A stretch of 64,000 nucleotides of DNA from assembly GCA_903813345.2 (NCBI GenBank), contig CAIIXF020000006.1, positions 9,846,989 through 9,910,988 of the forward strand. Direction: 5' to 3'. The notes beneath the pieces are model-generated. The model ran no database searches. It was not told the DNA's origin and saw only the letters and a list, made by a program, of their open reading frames with translations. This stretch comes from Owenia fusiformis. Lineage: Eukaryota > Annelida > Polychaeta > Sabellida > Oweniidae. The stretch's first letter is position 1. Each line of letters starts with the position of its first letter. The position numbers and the translations under genes are program-made. Shown here in pieces: positions 23,814-37,000 of this stretch.

Positions 23814-24892
23814 ATTGATATGTTGACATTTGGAAACTACAAAATGAGCAATATTTTATATTATTTAAAAAATCATATTGATTTAGATCATTGGCAATTC
23901 TCCAAATATCAAAGATTGAACTCATGATAAGAAATGAATAGAAAATCTCGAAAACCAATGGGTTAATCTATCGAAAACAGCTGTGCTACTAATTACTCAA
24001 AACTAAATATTGATCCTTTTCAATTTAAAACAGTGTTCTTTCCTTTTAAAATACTGTTTATTGATTCTATATGATTCTGCATATCTATTACATTGCCAAA
24101 TGTTTATTAATCTCGAAATTTCTTCGGATGATGTCATATTTTATTCGTATTTGCGGTTAAACTCCTATGAATTAATACAGATAAACAAGGGTGTTTCTCT
24201 TTCATTATTGGATTTTTTGCTCTGAGTTGTCATTAAGGATACATAGTGTACCTGTATAGCGTATCGGTCTATTGATGTAAATTACAGAACACAAGACGTT
24301 ATAAAGTGCATATGAGGATATTGTGATATTGAAACATTGGATAATTAACACTGTATTATAACAGTATTCTACGGAGGAAATTTGATAGAACTACCTTCAT
24401 TTAGGATTATTACTACTGCTTTGAATCTTGGATTTTAAAAGGTAAACCACTGGTATTACTAGATGTGTGATGTAACTAAATGAATGTGGCATTATTTAGC
24501 CTTTGTGACAGAAATGTTAAATCACAGAAAATACATTTATATCAAAGTAGTGGGATTTAAAATTAAATGTTTTACCTGAAGAATGGTATTATGAGGATTT
24601 GAATCTATTTCAAATTCCCTTAGTTAGCCATAGATGCTCTGGCAGGTTACTATTTGAGGGTAAAGCAATGGGAAACAAGTGTACATGTACATCAAAGACA
24701 GTTTGTGAATTTCCAGATGTTGAATTCAAAAATTCGTAAAAATGATAAAAGATATATTTATTTCAGGGGTTCAAACTTATTTTGATTCTTTATATTGATG
24801 TGTCACAATAACACATTTTACTCTGATATTCTAAACTGAAATTTGAGAGCAATCATAATTTAACTTTATTCTTTATTTTTAGCAAGATGGGT
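23814..24892 (+). other. Region upstream of the first laminin-like coding exon
   Basis: This AT-rich stretch has no recognisable gene. It ends in TTTATTTTTAG at 24892, a plausible acceptor, so upstream non-coding exons and the promoter of the laminin-like gene may lie here or further left. I could not identify a TATA box or initiator with confidence. Confidence 0.4.
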
Positions 24893-25047
24893 TAGACAGT
24901 GAAGAATTTCCCAAGAACTCAATTTAACATGGACGGCAATGTTACTTAGTAAATTATTATACAAAGGAAAGAAAAGAAGAATGAAACGCTTTATGCAGTT
25001 GGGGTTTATACTAGTCGTCCTTCCAGTATTAGTTCTGTCACAAGCAG
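24893..25047 (+). CDS. First coding exon of the laminin-like gene: signal peptide
   Basis: The start at 24981 gives a hydrophobic leader (FILVVLPVLVLSQA, cleavage likely after SQA) and the exon ends at 25047 before GTATGA in phase 1. Two tiny upstream frames precede it in the presumed 5' UTR: ATG-GGT-TAG at 24897 and a six-codon frame at 24929-24949. Both close before the main start and could reduce initiation. The main ATG has A at -3 (AGAAGAATGA), a fair context. Confidence 0.8.
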
Positions 25048-28000
25048 GTATGATTTTATATTTCTTAAAGCCTTTCCAAAATTTGTGACTTTCTTTAAAA
25101 GAAGTTTTATTTGCACTCTTTGAATGAGAGATAATCCTTCGATTTAGCCTTATCCAATCAGAATTGGAGAATCAAATTCAGCTATTTAATCAGAATTAGT
25201 CAAAAAATTGTATTTAGGGTTATTTGAATTTCATCAACATCAAAAATATATATTTATTTGTCGTAATCTGAGAGAAGTACCCGGGGTATCTTGCATGTTT
25301 GACTTATGGACAGTGCGAAAAGAGCTACTATTATTACTCTCTAGCAATAGATCCTTGTTTTTAAATGACAGGCAAATGAGTTAGTAACCATGGCAACAGT
25401 TCCCTGGCACTGGAAAAGAATTATAGACTGAAGTCATTATATATTGCCATGATATCGTCTCCATTGTGAGAAATCACAGTGTTTCATCAGTTTCTTTCTA
25501 TTTTAATGAATTTAATGAGCTAAAACCAGAAAGATGAGATATGAATATCAGAATGCATAGTCTAGATATTCTCCCTTTTCTTGCTTTACATTGTTTTTGA
25601 TAGCAGTTTAAATACCTTTGCCATAACATATTTCATACAGCACTGGGGATTGCTTGTAAGATTTGGCCAAATGAGAGTTTTGCAAATATTGAATGGATGT
25701 GGTTTTATTATGTCACCACCAAAAAGTGGTGACATATTGTTATGGTCTCCGTTTTTTTGCGACGGCGGTTGGTGGTTGGCGTCTGGCGTCCGGCGTCTGG
25801 CATCCGGCGTCCGGCGTCTGTAACAATTTCTTACAACTTCCTATAACTTAACAAATACTGTTTAGACTGACTTCAATTTTTTTCTAAATCATCTACATCT
25901 TCTCAGAAGTTCAAATCTGACTTTAGATTTGACATTTGACCTTCAATGACCTTCTCAAGGTCAAAAAAGGTCAAAAAGGTCTGTTTTCAACTTGCTTCAA
26001 ATTGACTAAATTTTTTTTTCAAAATCATCTACGTGTTCTCAGAAATTCAAATCTGACTTAAGATTTGACATTTGACCTTCAATGACCTTCTCAAGGTCAA
26101 AAAGGTCTTTTTTCAACTTGCTTCACATTGACTAAATTTTTTTTCAAAATCATCTACATGTTCTCAGAAATTCAAATCTGACTTTAGATTTGACATTTGA
26201 CCTTCAAATCTGACTTTAGATTTGACATTTGACCTTCAATGACCTTCTCAAGGTCAAAAAGGTCTTTTTTCAACTTGCTTCACATTGACTAAATTTTTTT
26301 TCAAAATCATCTACATGTTCTCAGAAATTCAAATCTGACTTTAGATTTGACATTTGACCTTCAAATCTGACTTTAGATTTGACATTTGACCTTCAATTAC
26401 CTTCTCAAGGTCAAAAAAGGTCAAAAAGGTCTGTTTTCAACTTGCTTCAAATTGACTAAATTTTTTTTCAAAATCATCTACGTGTTCTCAGAAATTCAAA
26501 TCTGACTTAAGATTTGACATTTGACCTTCAATGACCTTCTCAAGGTCAAAAAGGTCTTTTTTCAACTTGCTTCACATTGACTAAATTTTTTTTCAAAATC
26601 ATCTACATGTTCTCAGAAATTCAAATCTGACTTTAGATTTGACATTTGACCTTCAAATCTGACTTTAGATTTGACATTTGACCTTCAATGACCTTCTCAA
26701 GGTCAAAAAAGGTCAAAAAGGTCTGTTTTCAACTTGCTTCAAATTGACTAAATTTATTTTTCAAAATCATCTACTTGTTCTCAGAAATTCAAATCTGACT
26801 TAAGATTTGACATTTGACCTTCAAATCTGACCTTCTCAAGGTCAAAAAAGGTCAAAAAGGTCTGTTTTCAACTTGCTTCAAATTGACTAAAAAAATTTTT
26901 CAAAATCATCTACGTGTTCTCAGAAATTCAAATCTGACTTTAGATTTGACTTAAGATTTGACATTTGACCTTCAATGACCTTCTCAAAGTCAAAAAAGGT
27001 CAAAAAGGTCTTTTTTCAACTTGCTTCAAATTGACTACTTTTTTTTCAAAATCATCTACATGTTCTCAGAAATTCAAATCTGACTTTAGATTTAACATTT
27101 GACCTTCAATGACCTTCTCAATGTCAAAAAAGGTCAAAAAGGTATTTTTTCATCTTGCTTCAAATTGACTAATTTTTTTTTTCAAAATCATCTACGTGTT
27201 CTCAGAAATTCAAATCTGACTTTAGATTTGACTTAAGATTTGACATTTGACCTTCAATGACCTTCTCAAAGTCAAAAAAGGTCAAAAAGGTCTTTTTTCA
27301 ACTTGCTTCAAATTGACTAAATGTTTTTTTCAAAATCATCTACATGTTCTCAGAAATTCAAATCTGACTTTAGATTTGACATTTGACCTTCAATGACCTT
27401 CTCAATGTCAAAAAAGGTCAAAAAGGTATTTTTTCATCTTGCTTCAAATTGACTAAATTTTTTTTTCAAAATCATCTACATGTTCTCAGAAATTTAAATA
27501 TGACTTTAGATTTGACTTTAGATTTGACTTTAGATTTGACATTTGACCTTCTCAAGGTCAAAAAAGGTCAAAAAGGTCTTTTTTCAACTTGCTTAAAATT
27601 GACTAATTTTTTTTTTCAAAATCATCTACATGTCCTTAGAAATTCAAATCTGACTTAAGATTTGACATTTGACCTTTAATGACCTTCTCAAGGTCAAAAA
27701 AGGTCAAAAAGGTCTGTTTTCAACTTGCTTCAAATTGACCAAATTTTTTTTTCAAAATCATCTACATCTTTTCAGAAGTTCAAATTTGACTTTACAAGTT
27801 CTCAGAAGTTCAAATCTGACTTTAGATTTGACCTTTGACCTTCAATGACCTTCTCAAGGTCAAAAAGGTCTTTTTTCAACTTGCTTCAAATTGACTAATT
27901 TTTTTTTCAAAATCATCTACATGTTCTCAGAAGTTCTTCTTAAGGTCAAAAGGTATTTTCCAACTTGCTTTAAATTGACCAAATTGTTTTAGGTGGTGAC

Positions 28001-31000
28001 ATTTTGTCATGTTAATGCCTTGTTTCAATTTTGTTTTCATATTACCACTAAAAGAAGTATTTTTATTAAAGGAATTTTGGGCGACAGAAATGACAAAATA
28101 TTGCTTCTGCAAAATCATTTGATGATGATCACGAGATGAAGCAACTTTGACATATTCTTTATCCTGCCTATTTTTAATTTAATAATCAACACAAGTACAC
28201 ATGATATCGGACAAGTTAAAAAAAAATTTTGATCATTAAAATCATCAATTATATAACTGGAAGTGTCTTCTGACACATAAAAACATTTCTATTATTTTGC
28301 CGTAGATTCGATTTTAAATGATCTTCAAATACTTACTATGATTTCTGTAATATCTTGACTTCTCCGCTTCGTGAAAAGAACATTATCACCATTTGCTTGA
28401 CTCTTAAATTTACTTCGGGTCTACCAAGAAAAATCTCAAAATATAAAAGTTCTTAGAACTTTTTTAATCATCAGTCTAAACATGGCTTTTTAAAAGTTCA
28501 AACATCGTTTTTTTAATGGACTTTTTAAACAATGAATGCAACTCTAAAGCCAGACAAAAAAAGCCAGACAAAAAAATTTGAACCATTTTATCGCCTTTAA
28601 ATTATATAAATCAAAGCATAAGGATTTATCTTTGACAGTATTACTTGGATTTTAAATCAAGTCTAAAATAAAAAAATTACAATGGGGGTAAAAATATTAT
28701 ATCCCTTCTACAAAATATGAAATAATGTTTTCCAAACTGCAATTTTTAATCGGCTTGACCAATAAACCTAATATAAAAATACCATAGCGTCTCACTCTAA
28801 GAAGAAAGATGACACAGTTTGTCATGACAGTGATTTCCTTTATTTTTTCCCTTCAGGTTCAAGATTAGACGTGTGTGAAGAATACAGTGAAGATGGTACC
28901 ACTGTGACTTATTTTGCCTGTCAGGCTGGCCCTCGAAATGTGATAAAGTCACAGAAAGCAAATGGACGAGATGCATCATACTTTAACATGACTGTTGAGC
29001 CAGGGGATATGACATGTGGCCTGTCAGGGGGAGAAACAATATGCTGGATGGACTCTGTAAGTGATAAACTAATAATAAAACAATGAATTTCTCACAAAAC
29101 TATTTTCTTCTTTACACAACCTTTATTTTAACTTCACAGGATGTTTGGATCAAATCTAGATCCTTTTCAACTGTTATAAAAAACTGAACGGTAAGCGCTA
29201 CAAAAACAGTTGAATAAAAGCAATATTATGTCAGATTAATTCACCAAAAATTCATTCCCAATTCCCGCCAATTTATAGTTCCCTTGATCTCTGATTATGT
29301 TGTCATTGTTCTTCTTTATAAAAATAGATTCTTTAATCCATCTTTCTAGTCTCTTATCAAACCATGCATGAAGTTAAAATAAAGGTTGTGTAAAAAAGAA
29401 AATAGTTTTGTGATTTAAATCCAACCTGATGAACATTCTGTTACAATTTAAGCAGTATATCCCAATTCAGTTATAATTCTAGGTTTATTTATGGCAAATC
29501 AGAGAAAAATGTTTTATTTTCAACTGAATATTTAATTTTTACCTTTTTATGAATTTTACACAGGATCATTTGTTTTTTCAATGTTTGTAGATTAAATTGT
29601 TAAAATGGCAACCTTGGCATAAACATTTACAGACCAATGCAAAAAGTGACGGACTCAACTAGGTTAATATACGTGTAATTACATTTAAAGAGAGAATTTA
29701 TTCATTAATTAGAAATCTGTTAGATTCTGCATTGTTCTTGTGAAGCAGCTGTTAAGGTTGCTTATAATAATACCATAAATGGACGGTAATGGTATATAAG
29801 GGGTTGGATCAAAAGTCAATATGGGATTTTTCATTAAACTAATTACTTTTTATTTTGGGGGACAGTGAATAGTAAGGTTATGCTATAGAAAAAATATTGA
29901 ACATTAAGTGGGTTATTATGTAACTTCAATATTTGATATGATTTAATTATGAGCAGGGGAAGTTTAATTCACACGCTTTGATATTGTCCGCGAAGTTTAA
30001 TCTCCTATCATTTTATAGGATCTTTCAATTCATGCATTGATTTCTCATATCAGAATGTCCTGAATGTCAGGATAAATTGAATCGATTTTAATGAAAAATT
30101 TTGCTCAATGCTACTTTTAAAATGTCAGTGCAGTCTGTATCTAAAGACAGCTGTACTTAGATATGACAATTAGCCATTTACAATACATGTGTCTAAAACC
30201 AGCTTAGACCTTTGGTAGTAGTTGTTATAAAAGAAATTAAAATTTTGTTTTACTTACACAGCAGAAAAAATCTCTGCAAGATTGTTTTTCCACTAACTGC
30301 AATTAATTTATTGCAAAGGACGCTTTATGTTAGACGTGTTACATCGTAATGAATAATTTAGACCAAGGCTCTCATAAAATTATTTGAGAATTGCATGTTC
30401 TGTGTTCATATTTACGGAATCAACAATTGATTGTAACCAGTACTGTCAACCCCTAAAGATTTTCTCGCGGGACAGATTTTTTAGACCCAGTGCACAAAAT
30501 TCGCGGGATTTTGCGGGACATCTACTAAATTCACGGGATTTTGCGGGACATTTAAGGGATTTGCGTGATTGCGCAAATAGGAGATTTTTTTTATCAAATT
30601 CGCGGGATTTCGCGGGACCATTCGAGGGACAAACACCCTAATTGCGGGACAGTTAACAGGTGTACCACCGAAAACTTCATAGAGGGACAGATTTTTTAGA
30701 CAAAGTGCCCTAAATTTGCGGGATTTCGTGGGACATCCACCTAAATTTGCAGGATGTCCCGGGACATTCAAGGGATTTGCGTGATTGGGACTAATGTAAA
30801 AGCGTGTAGAAGTACTTAAACCAAACTTTCAGATACTGATTAATCAAATATAATGCACCGTTACATTGTAACTTAAATAAACGTCAACACAATTTCACAA
30901 AATACACATAGGAATATTATTAAACAAAAACCATGCTTCAGGTGTAATTACCGTAATCTAACACGAAATTCAAAAATTCGGAACAATACTTTGCACTTTT

Positions 31001-34000
31001 CTGGCGTCGTGACCAACTATGAAACGCTTACCCCCTTAATGTTATATATTAAAATGTACTTATTCATATACTGTAGGCATGGGCTTTCAATTGAAAGCCC
31101 ATGATATAGGGGTTCGATTAATCTACATCAAATTATAGGGAATGAGGTTAATTTTCTAGATAGGGTTTGTATAAAAAACCGGGTACCGGGTAGTAAATCC
31201 TCCATGCTGGGTTCAAACTTGGTACCCGGTCGAAAAAAACAAAAAACGAAATATACGAATACACAACATAATTAGATCATTAGAAAACGTGTAAGATTTG
31301 TTTTGAATTTACAAAAATGTATGTAACTTCCTTCAAAATTGAGCGAGAAGCTTCAAATAAAAAGCATTTTAAGGCTCTTTTCTTCCTCTATGATCTTGGT
31401 CATATTTCCATTGGTAATGAAGGGGGGGGGGTGCGATCGCACCCCCTCCTGGCTACGCCAATGACATTGTAAGACGATTTGAAAAACAAGACAAATCAAT
31501 CTTACTCTATTTTCAATAGTTCGTATGTTGGTACGTGAATTGTTTTGATTATGATTTAAATCTGTAAATAGCTATCGTTGCTTTAGCAGAGAGGTGACGT
31601 GTGTTAATTTACATGATGCAACGTGTAAGATTTTGATTATTAATCATAATTTAAGTTATCCCAATTTATGACAAAATGTCCACTGGATTGTAAATTGTTA
31701 TGTCTTACAATGTCATAGGCGTAGCCAGGAGAGGGTGCGATGGTGCGATCGCACCCCCCCCATAACCAATGAAAATATGGCCATAACGATAGAGGAAGAA
31801 AAGTGCCTTAAAATATGCTTTTTATTTGAAGCTTCTAGCTCAATTTTGAATCATGTTACATACATTTTTGCAAATTCAAAACAAATCTTACACGTTTTCT
31901 CATAATCTAATTATGTTATATATTCGCATTTTTCGTTTTTTGGGTACCCGTTTTTTTTGACCGGGTACCGGGTACCAAGTTTGAACCCAGCATGGAGGAT
32001 TTACTACCCGGTACCCGGTTTTTTATACAAACCCTTTCTAGATATCAGCGTCCATTTATTGTAACTCGCGTTTGCTAACATTTGCTCAGTTCTGAGATGA
32101 AGGCCACATGGGTAGTAAAAAGGCCAACGTTGGAACTATTTGTGACCTACATCCCTATTTTCGTAATTAAAATGAAAGTTGAACCCTTCCCCTTTATTTT
32201 GATACCAAACAACAGCATGCTAGGTACTTAAAATTAGGTAAACTTTACTCCTCAAAAGTGCAAAAACTTAGCTTCTTATATAAGATAAGATTATCAAAAT
32301 ATAGGGGATTGCAACAATTTCGGAAATTTGCGGAGGTCAAAGCCACATTTTGCGGGACTTCGCGGGACAATGCGGGACACGCGAATTAGCCTAATTTTGA
32401 TCAAATTCGCGGGATAATCCCGCCATTCGCGGGACACTTGACAGCTCTGTTGTAACACATGGTATGTCATCCGAAAAGTACATATAATTGATATCATATG
32501 TTTTGTGTAATTTTAATTAATTAATAATCTTAATTATTCCTACCCTCGAATATTTCAACCTTTTATTATCCTAACATTTGAATACTTTAATCCTTCAATA
32601 TCATAACCCTTGAATATTTCAACCATTTACTATCCTAATATTTGAATATCCTAACCCTTGAATATCACGACCCTTGAATATTTTAACCATTTACTATCCT
32701 AACATTTGAATATCATAGCCCTAAAATATCATGACCCTTGAATATTTCAACCATTTACTATCGTAACATTTGAATATCGTAACCCTTCAATATAATGACC
32801 CTTAAATATTGATTATCATGGTCCTTGAATATTTCAATCATTTACTATCATAACATTTGAATATCCCAACCCTTGAATATCATAACCTTTGAATATAATT
32901 CAACCATTTACTTTTGAAACATTTGAATATCATAGTCCCTGAATATCTCAACCATTTACTATCTTAACATTTGAATATCATAACCCTTGAATATCCCAGC
33001 CAACTGTGAATCAGAATACAGGGACTATTTATTTATTTGATATCCTGAATCCCATTGAAAAATCCTTTTGTAAACGTGACATTCACAATACGCTGGTATA
33101 ATATTAAAGATAGAATACTACTCTGGTATCATTGTGAGAGCCTTATATCAGTATCTTTCTAGAAAGTTGTAATTTGAAAAAAGAAAGGTGTGATCAGTAT
33201 CAGAATGATCTAGTATATGGACTGTCTTAATACATTTATTTTCTATAAACCAGGACAATCCCTCCAAAGATCCAGATAAAGTAAGTTGATGTGGACTAAC
33301 AATGTTACATGTGGTCATATTTTGTGTGGTTGTTGACCTTAATATGTGGTTGTTAACTTGCGTTATGTGTAACTGTTCATCACATTTTGTGTGACTGTTG
33401 ACCTTAATATGTGGTTGTTTACTTGCGTAACGTGTAACCGTTGATCACATTTTGTGTGACTGTTGACCTTAATTTGTGGTTGTTAACTTGCGTTACATGT
33501 AACTGTCCATCACATTTTGTGTGACTGTTGACCTTGATATGTGGTTGTTGACTTGCCTTACGTGTAACTGTTCATCACATTTTGTGTCACTATTGACTTA
33601 TGTTATGTGTCACTGTTGATATAATTTATATTTAGCTGTTGCCCACATGCTGTTTTACTGTTGAGTTACATTATGTGTGGCTGTTGAATTTATTTTATGT
33701 TGACTGTATTTGTCAATTTGTTGTTTTAAACCAAATTACACACTTCTTTGGCAATTTGTAAATATTATGTGTGGCTATTTGTGAAATGTTATGTTTGGCT
33801 GAATAGAATTATGTTTGGCTGTTCCTTTTAACCTTGTTACGTGATATGAGCTATAATTTGTGGCAATATGCAATATGTTTTATGAATGTATATGCCATGT
33901 GGGCATAGTTATGTTTGCATGAGTTAAGGTAATTGTGCAATCGTCATTTTTGGAAATCTCATTTCACCATTATTTTAATTGAGAAATATTTTGATTTAAA

Positions 34001-37000
34001 CAACACTATCTATTTTATCATTATATGTAAATATCTACTCAAGATATGAAAAAGATATGAAAAAATAGATAGATAAATATATATGAAAAAAAAATAACCA
34101 TAACATTACATATCCGTAATTATGATCATGAAAATTCTCATCATGCAGATCTACCTTAAGCAATGTATGAATGCAATACTGTTAAGCCCCGTTTACACTG
34201 ACAGGTCTTTTTCACCAGCCTTTTTAAGTTGATCCTCTAGAGACCGGTGATGACAGAAAGTCTATTTTTATGATAGCCCAATGTGTCCTCCTGAGACCTG
34301 TGGAGTCCGATGGAGTCCCCTCTGACTGTGTAACGTCATGTATGAAGGCCTCAGTTACCATGGAAGTATCACATGATCAGATTTTAAAATAAAGACCGGT
34401 GAAAGAATGAAAATGCTCATTCCACAAAAAGACTGGCAGTCAGTCTTTTTGTAGCAGTCTCCATTGGACTTCACAGACTCAACAGGATTCCATCGGATTT
34501 TTAAAAAATACTGATCAAGACCGGCAAAAATCCTGTGAAGTCCGACCTAAAAATCCTGTCAAGACCAGCAAAAGACCGCCGGTCTTTTCTCCCATTGGAA
34601 ATACACAGGGGATCAAAAAAGATGGGTCAGTGTAAATGGGGCTTTATACAAAGATTATTTCTCTTGCACACTCTGTATAATATGTGCTTGTAGTGTCCCA
34701 TTTAGCAATGTGCTGATACCCTGTAAAAAGGCAACTACTTTATAATGTTATAATGTGCCTTTTGTTGTAGAAGACAAAGTACATCTGTTTTATATGTTTG
34801 TTTAGCTTAGGCTGTAAAAGAGCACCATTGTATTTTCTTTGATATTATATCAATACAAGGAGCATCACATTTTATCAATATATCCTGTGTGGATTCTTTT
34901 ATAAATATTTTACTTTTAACAGTGGAAGTGTGGTGCAGTTCATATAGAAATGATTTTTGAAGTGATACACAACTAAAAGTAGATTGAACATGCAGTAGTC
35001 TGCAGAGCAGTTTATTGATAAAACTTTCAAGGCAATTAAAGCTTTCGGGATAAATTGAATTATGAAAAATTGCTGATTTCATTTGCAGTCTGACTGGCTT
35101 ATACCAGTGCTGAAGTTATGTACATATTATTTAATAGCCCAGGTCCTATATCCTATCCAGTTCTGATTAAAGCTGTTTGATGTTTATTTTAATATTAATG
35201 AAATAAATAAATGGAATCTGTTTTTTGATGTTGTTGATAATTTTGTTTGTTGTAATCATTGTTATTCAACTGATACAGTTTATATTTTGTCTTACAGAAA
35301 GTGACGCCAAGTTGTCATATATGTGATGCCAGAGATGAATCACTAAGCCATCCTCCGTCACTCATGACTGATATTACTGGAGGGAGGGAAACCTATTGGC
35401 AGAGTAGAGCATGGTTCAGCCAAAACAGCAAATATAATTATCCCAATAACCTCCATGTGAACATCACCCTTAGCTTCAATAAACAGTACGAGTTTGCCGA
35501 TGATATGAATATTGTGTTTGCAACTGGCAGACCCCACTCTATGGTGCTGTATAAATCAATTGATTACGGCGCCACCTGGATCCCACTACAATATTATAAC
35601 CAGGATTGTCAGGAACTCTATGACGCAGGTATCTCCCAACCCAGTGACATCACCACTGAACAACCAGACATCGTGACATGCACAGAGGTTTATAGTGGCT
35701 CTGTACCTCTCTCAGGAGGCACAGTGAAGTTCCCTGTTAGAACAGAGAGGCAAAGACTATACCTCGGCCCTGCCTATACTAACTATGAGGTTTTGAATAC
35801 GGCTATGCATGAAACAAACCTCTCTCAGTTCCTCACTTTCACAGATCTGCGTTTGAGTCTCCTTTATCCAGCAACAGATGGTTCAGAGTATAACGAGGAC
35901 TCTAACCAACTCAGAAAATTTTCTTATGGTATCGCAGATATTGACCTGACTGCCACGTAAGTTGCCCTTCAGTCACACAGAAATCACAACATATGATATA
36001 TCTTGTTATCTTATTATCCATAGTGTGATTAAACGGTAGAAAAAAACAAAAAATATGTATTCTTACGTAACATTTGTAAAAGAATGAATGGAAATTTGGT
36101 AGACATGTAGTGAAGCTCTCCATTCATTGATCAGCCAGTATTTGGATGCAGCGATGTCCTCTAAACTGATTTCCTAAATGTTTTTTAGAATTACTGGGGC
36201 TTCAAAATAGAGGAATATGCCTTTGTTTTTATCTTCTCCAAACATCAGTCTATATTGGCAGAACCCAGTCTCATTTCATAGGGACATAACCTAAATACTG
36301 TATGTTAAACTTCTATACTTTTCTTTTGTAGGTGCTTCTGTAATCTTCATGCTATTCAATGCATGGAAGATGAGGTGGGGCAGCATATATGTTTGTGTAG
36401 TCACAACACAATGGGCCGGGAATGTGAGCAATGTTTGCCACTGTATAACAACAGAACATGGATGCCGGGACATTATGTGCCCTGGCCTTTAGGCACAGCT
36501 AATGAATGTGAAAGTAAGACATCAACAATTTTGATTGTAAACTAAGAAATCAGTTATTTAGTGATTTTGTATTTAATATTCTTCAATTTTTAATGAGACT
36601 TTCATCTTCTGCATTTTCACATAATATATAAAGAAATATGGATTAAAATATAGGTAATTCTGCAAATGAAAACACTGCATTTCTGTTAGTTAGGTTAGAT
36701 GTGTTTGAAAGTGAAACCCATAATTTATTTCGCACATGTTACTTTACCCTTAAACCCTATGATGAACTTGATTCATTACCATGGTAACATATTGTATTGA
36801 TCAGAAAATTTTGATATTATGTCATTTTATATTAAATTATTATTGCACAGAACTCACACTTGATGAACATTTGATATTCAAGAAAATAAATGGGATTTTG
36901 AATTGCTAGATTGAATAGACAAGAGAATCATTGATCACTGATCATTGATATTTTTAAAAGGTTTCGTGTTAAAAATTGATTATGGATTATTGTTAACCAT

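Noticed and set aside
30384-30771. Frames with repeated NSRDFAG-type residues on both strands
   Set aside because: They translate the GCGGGAC word repeats of a decayed element.
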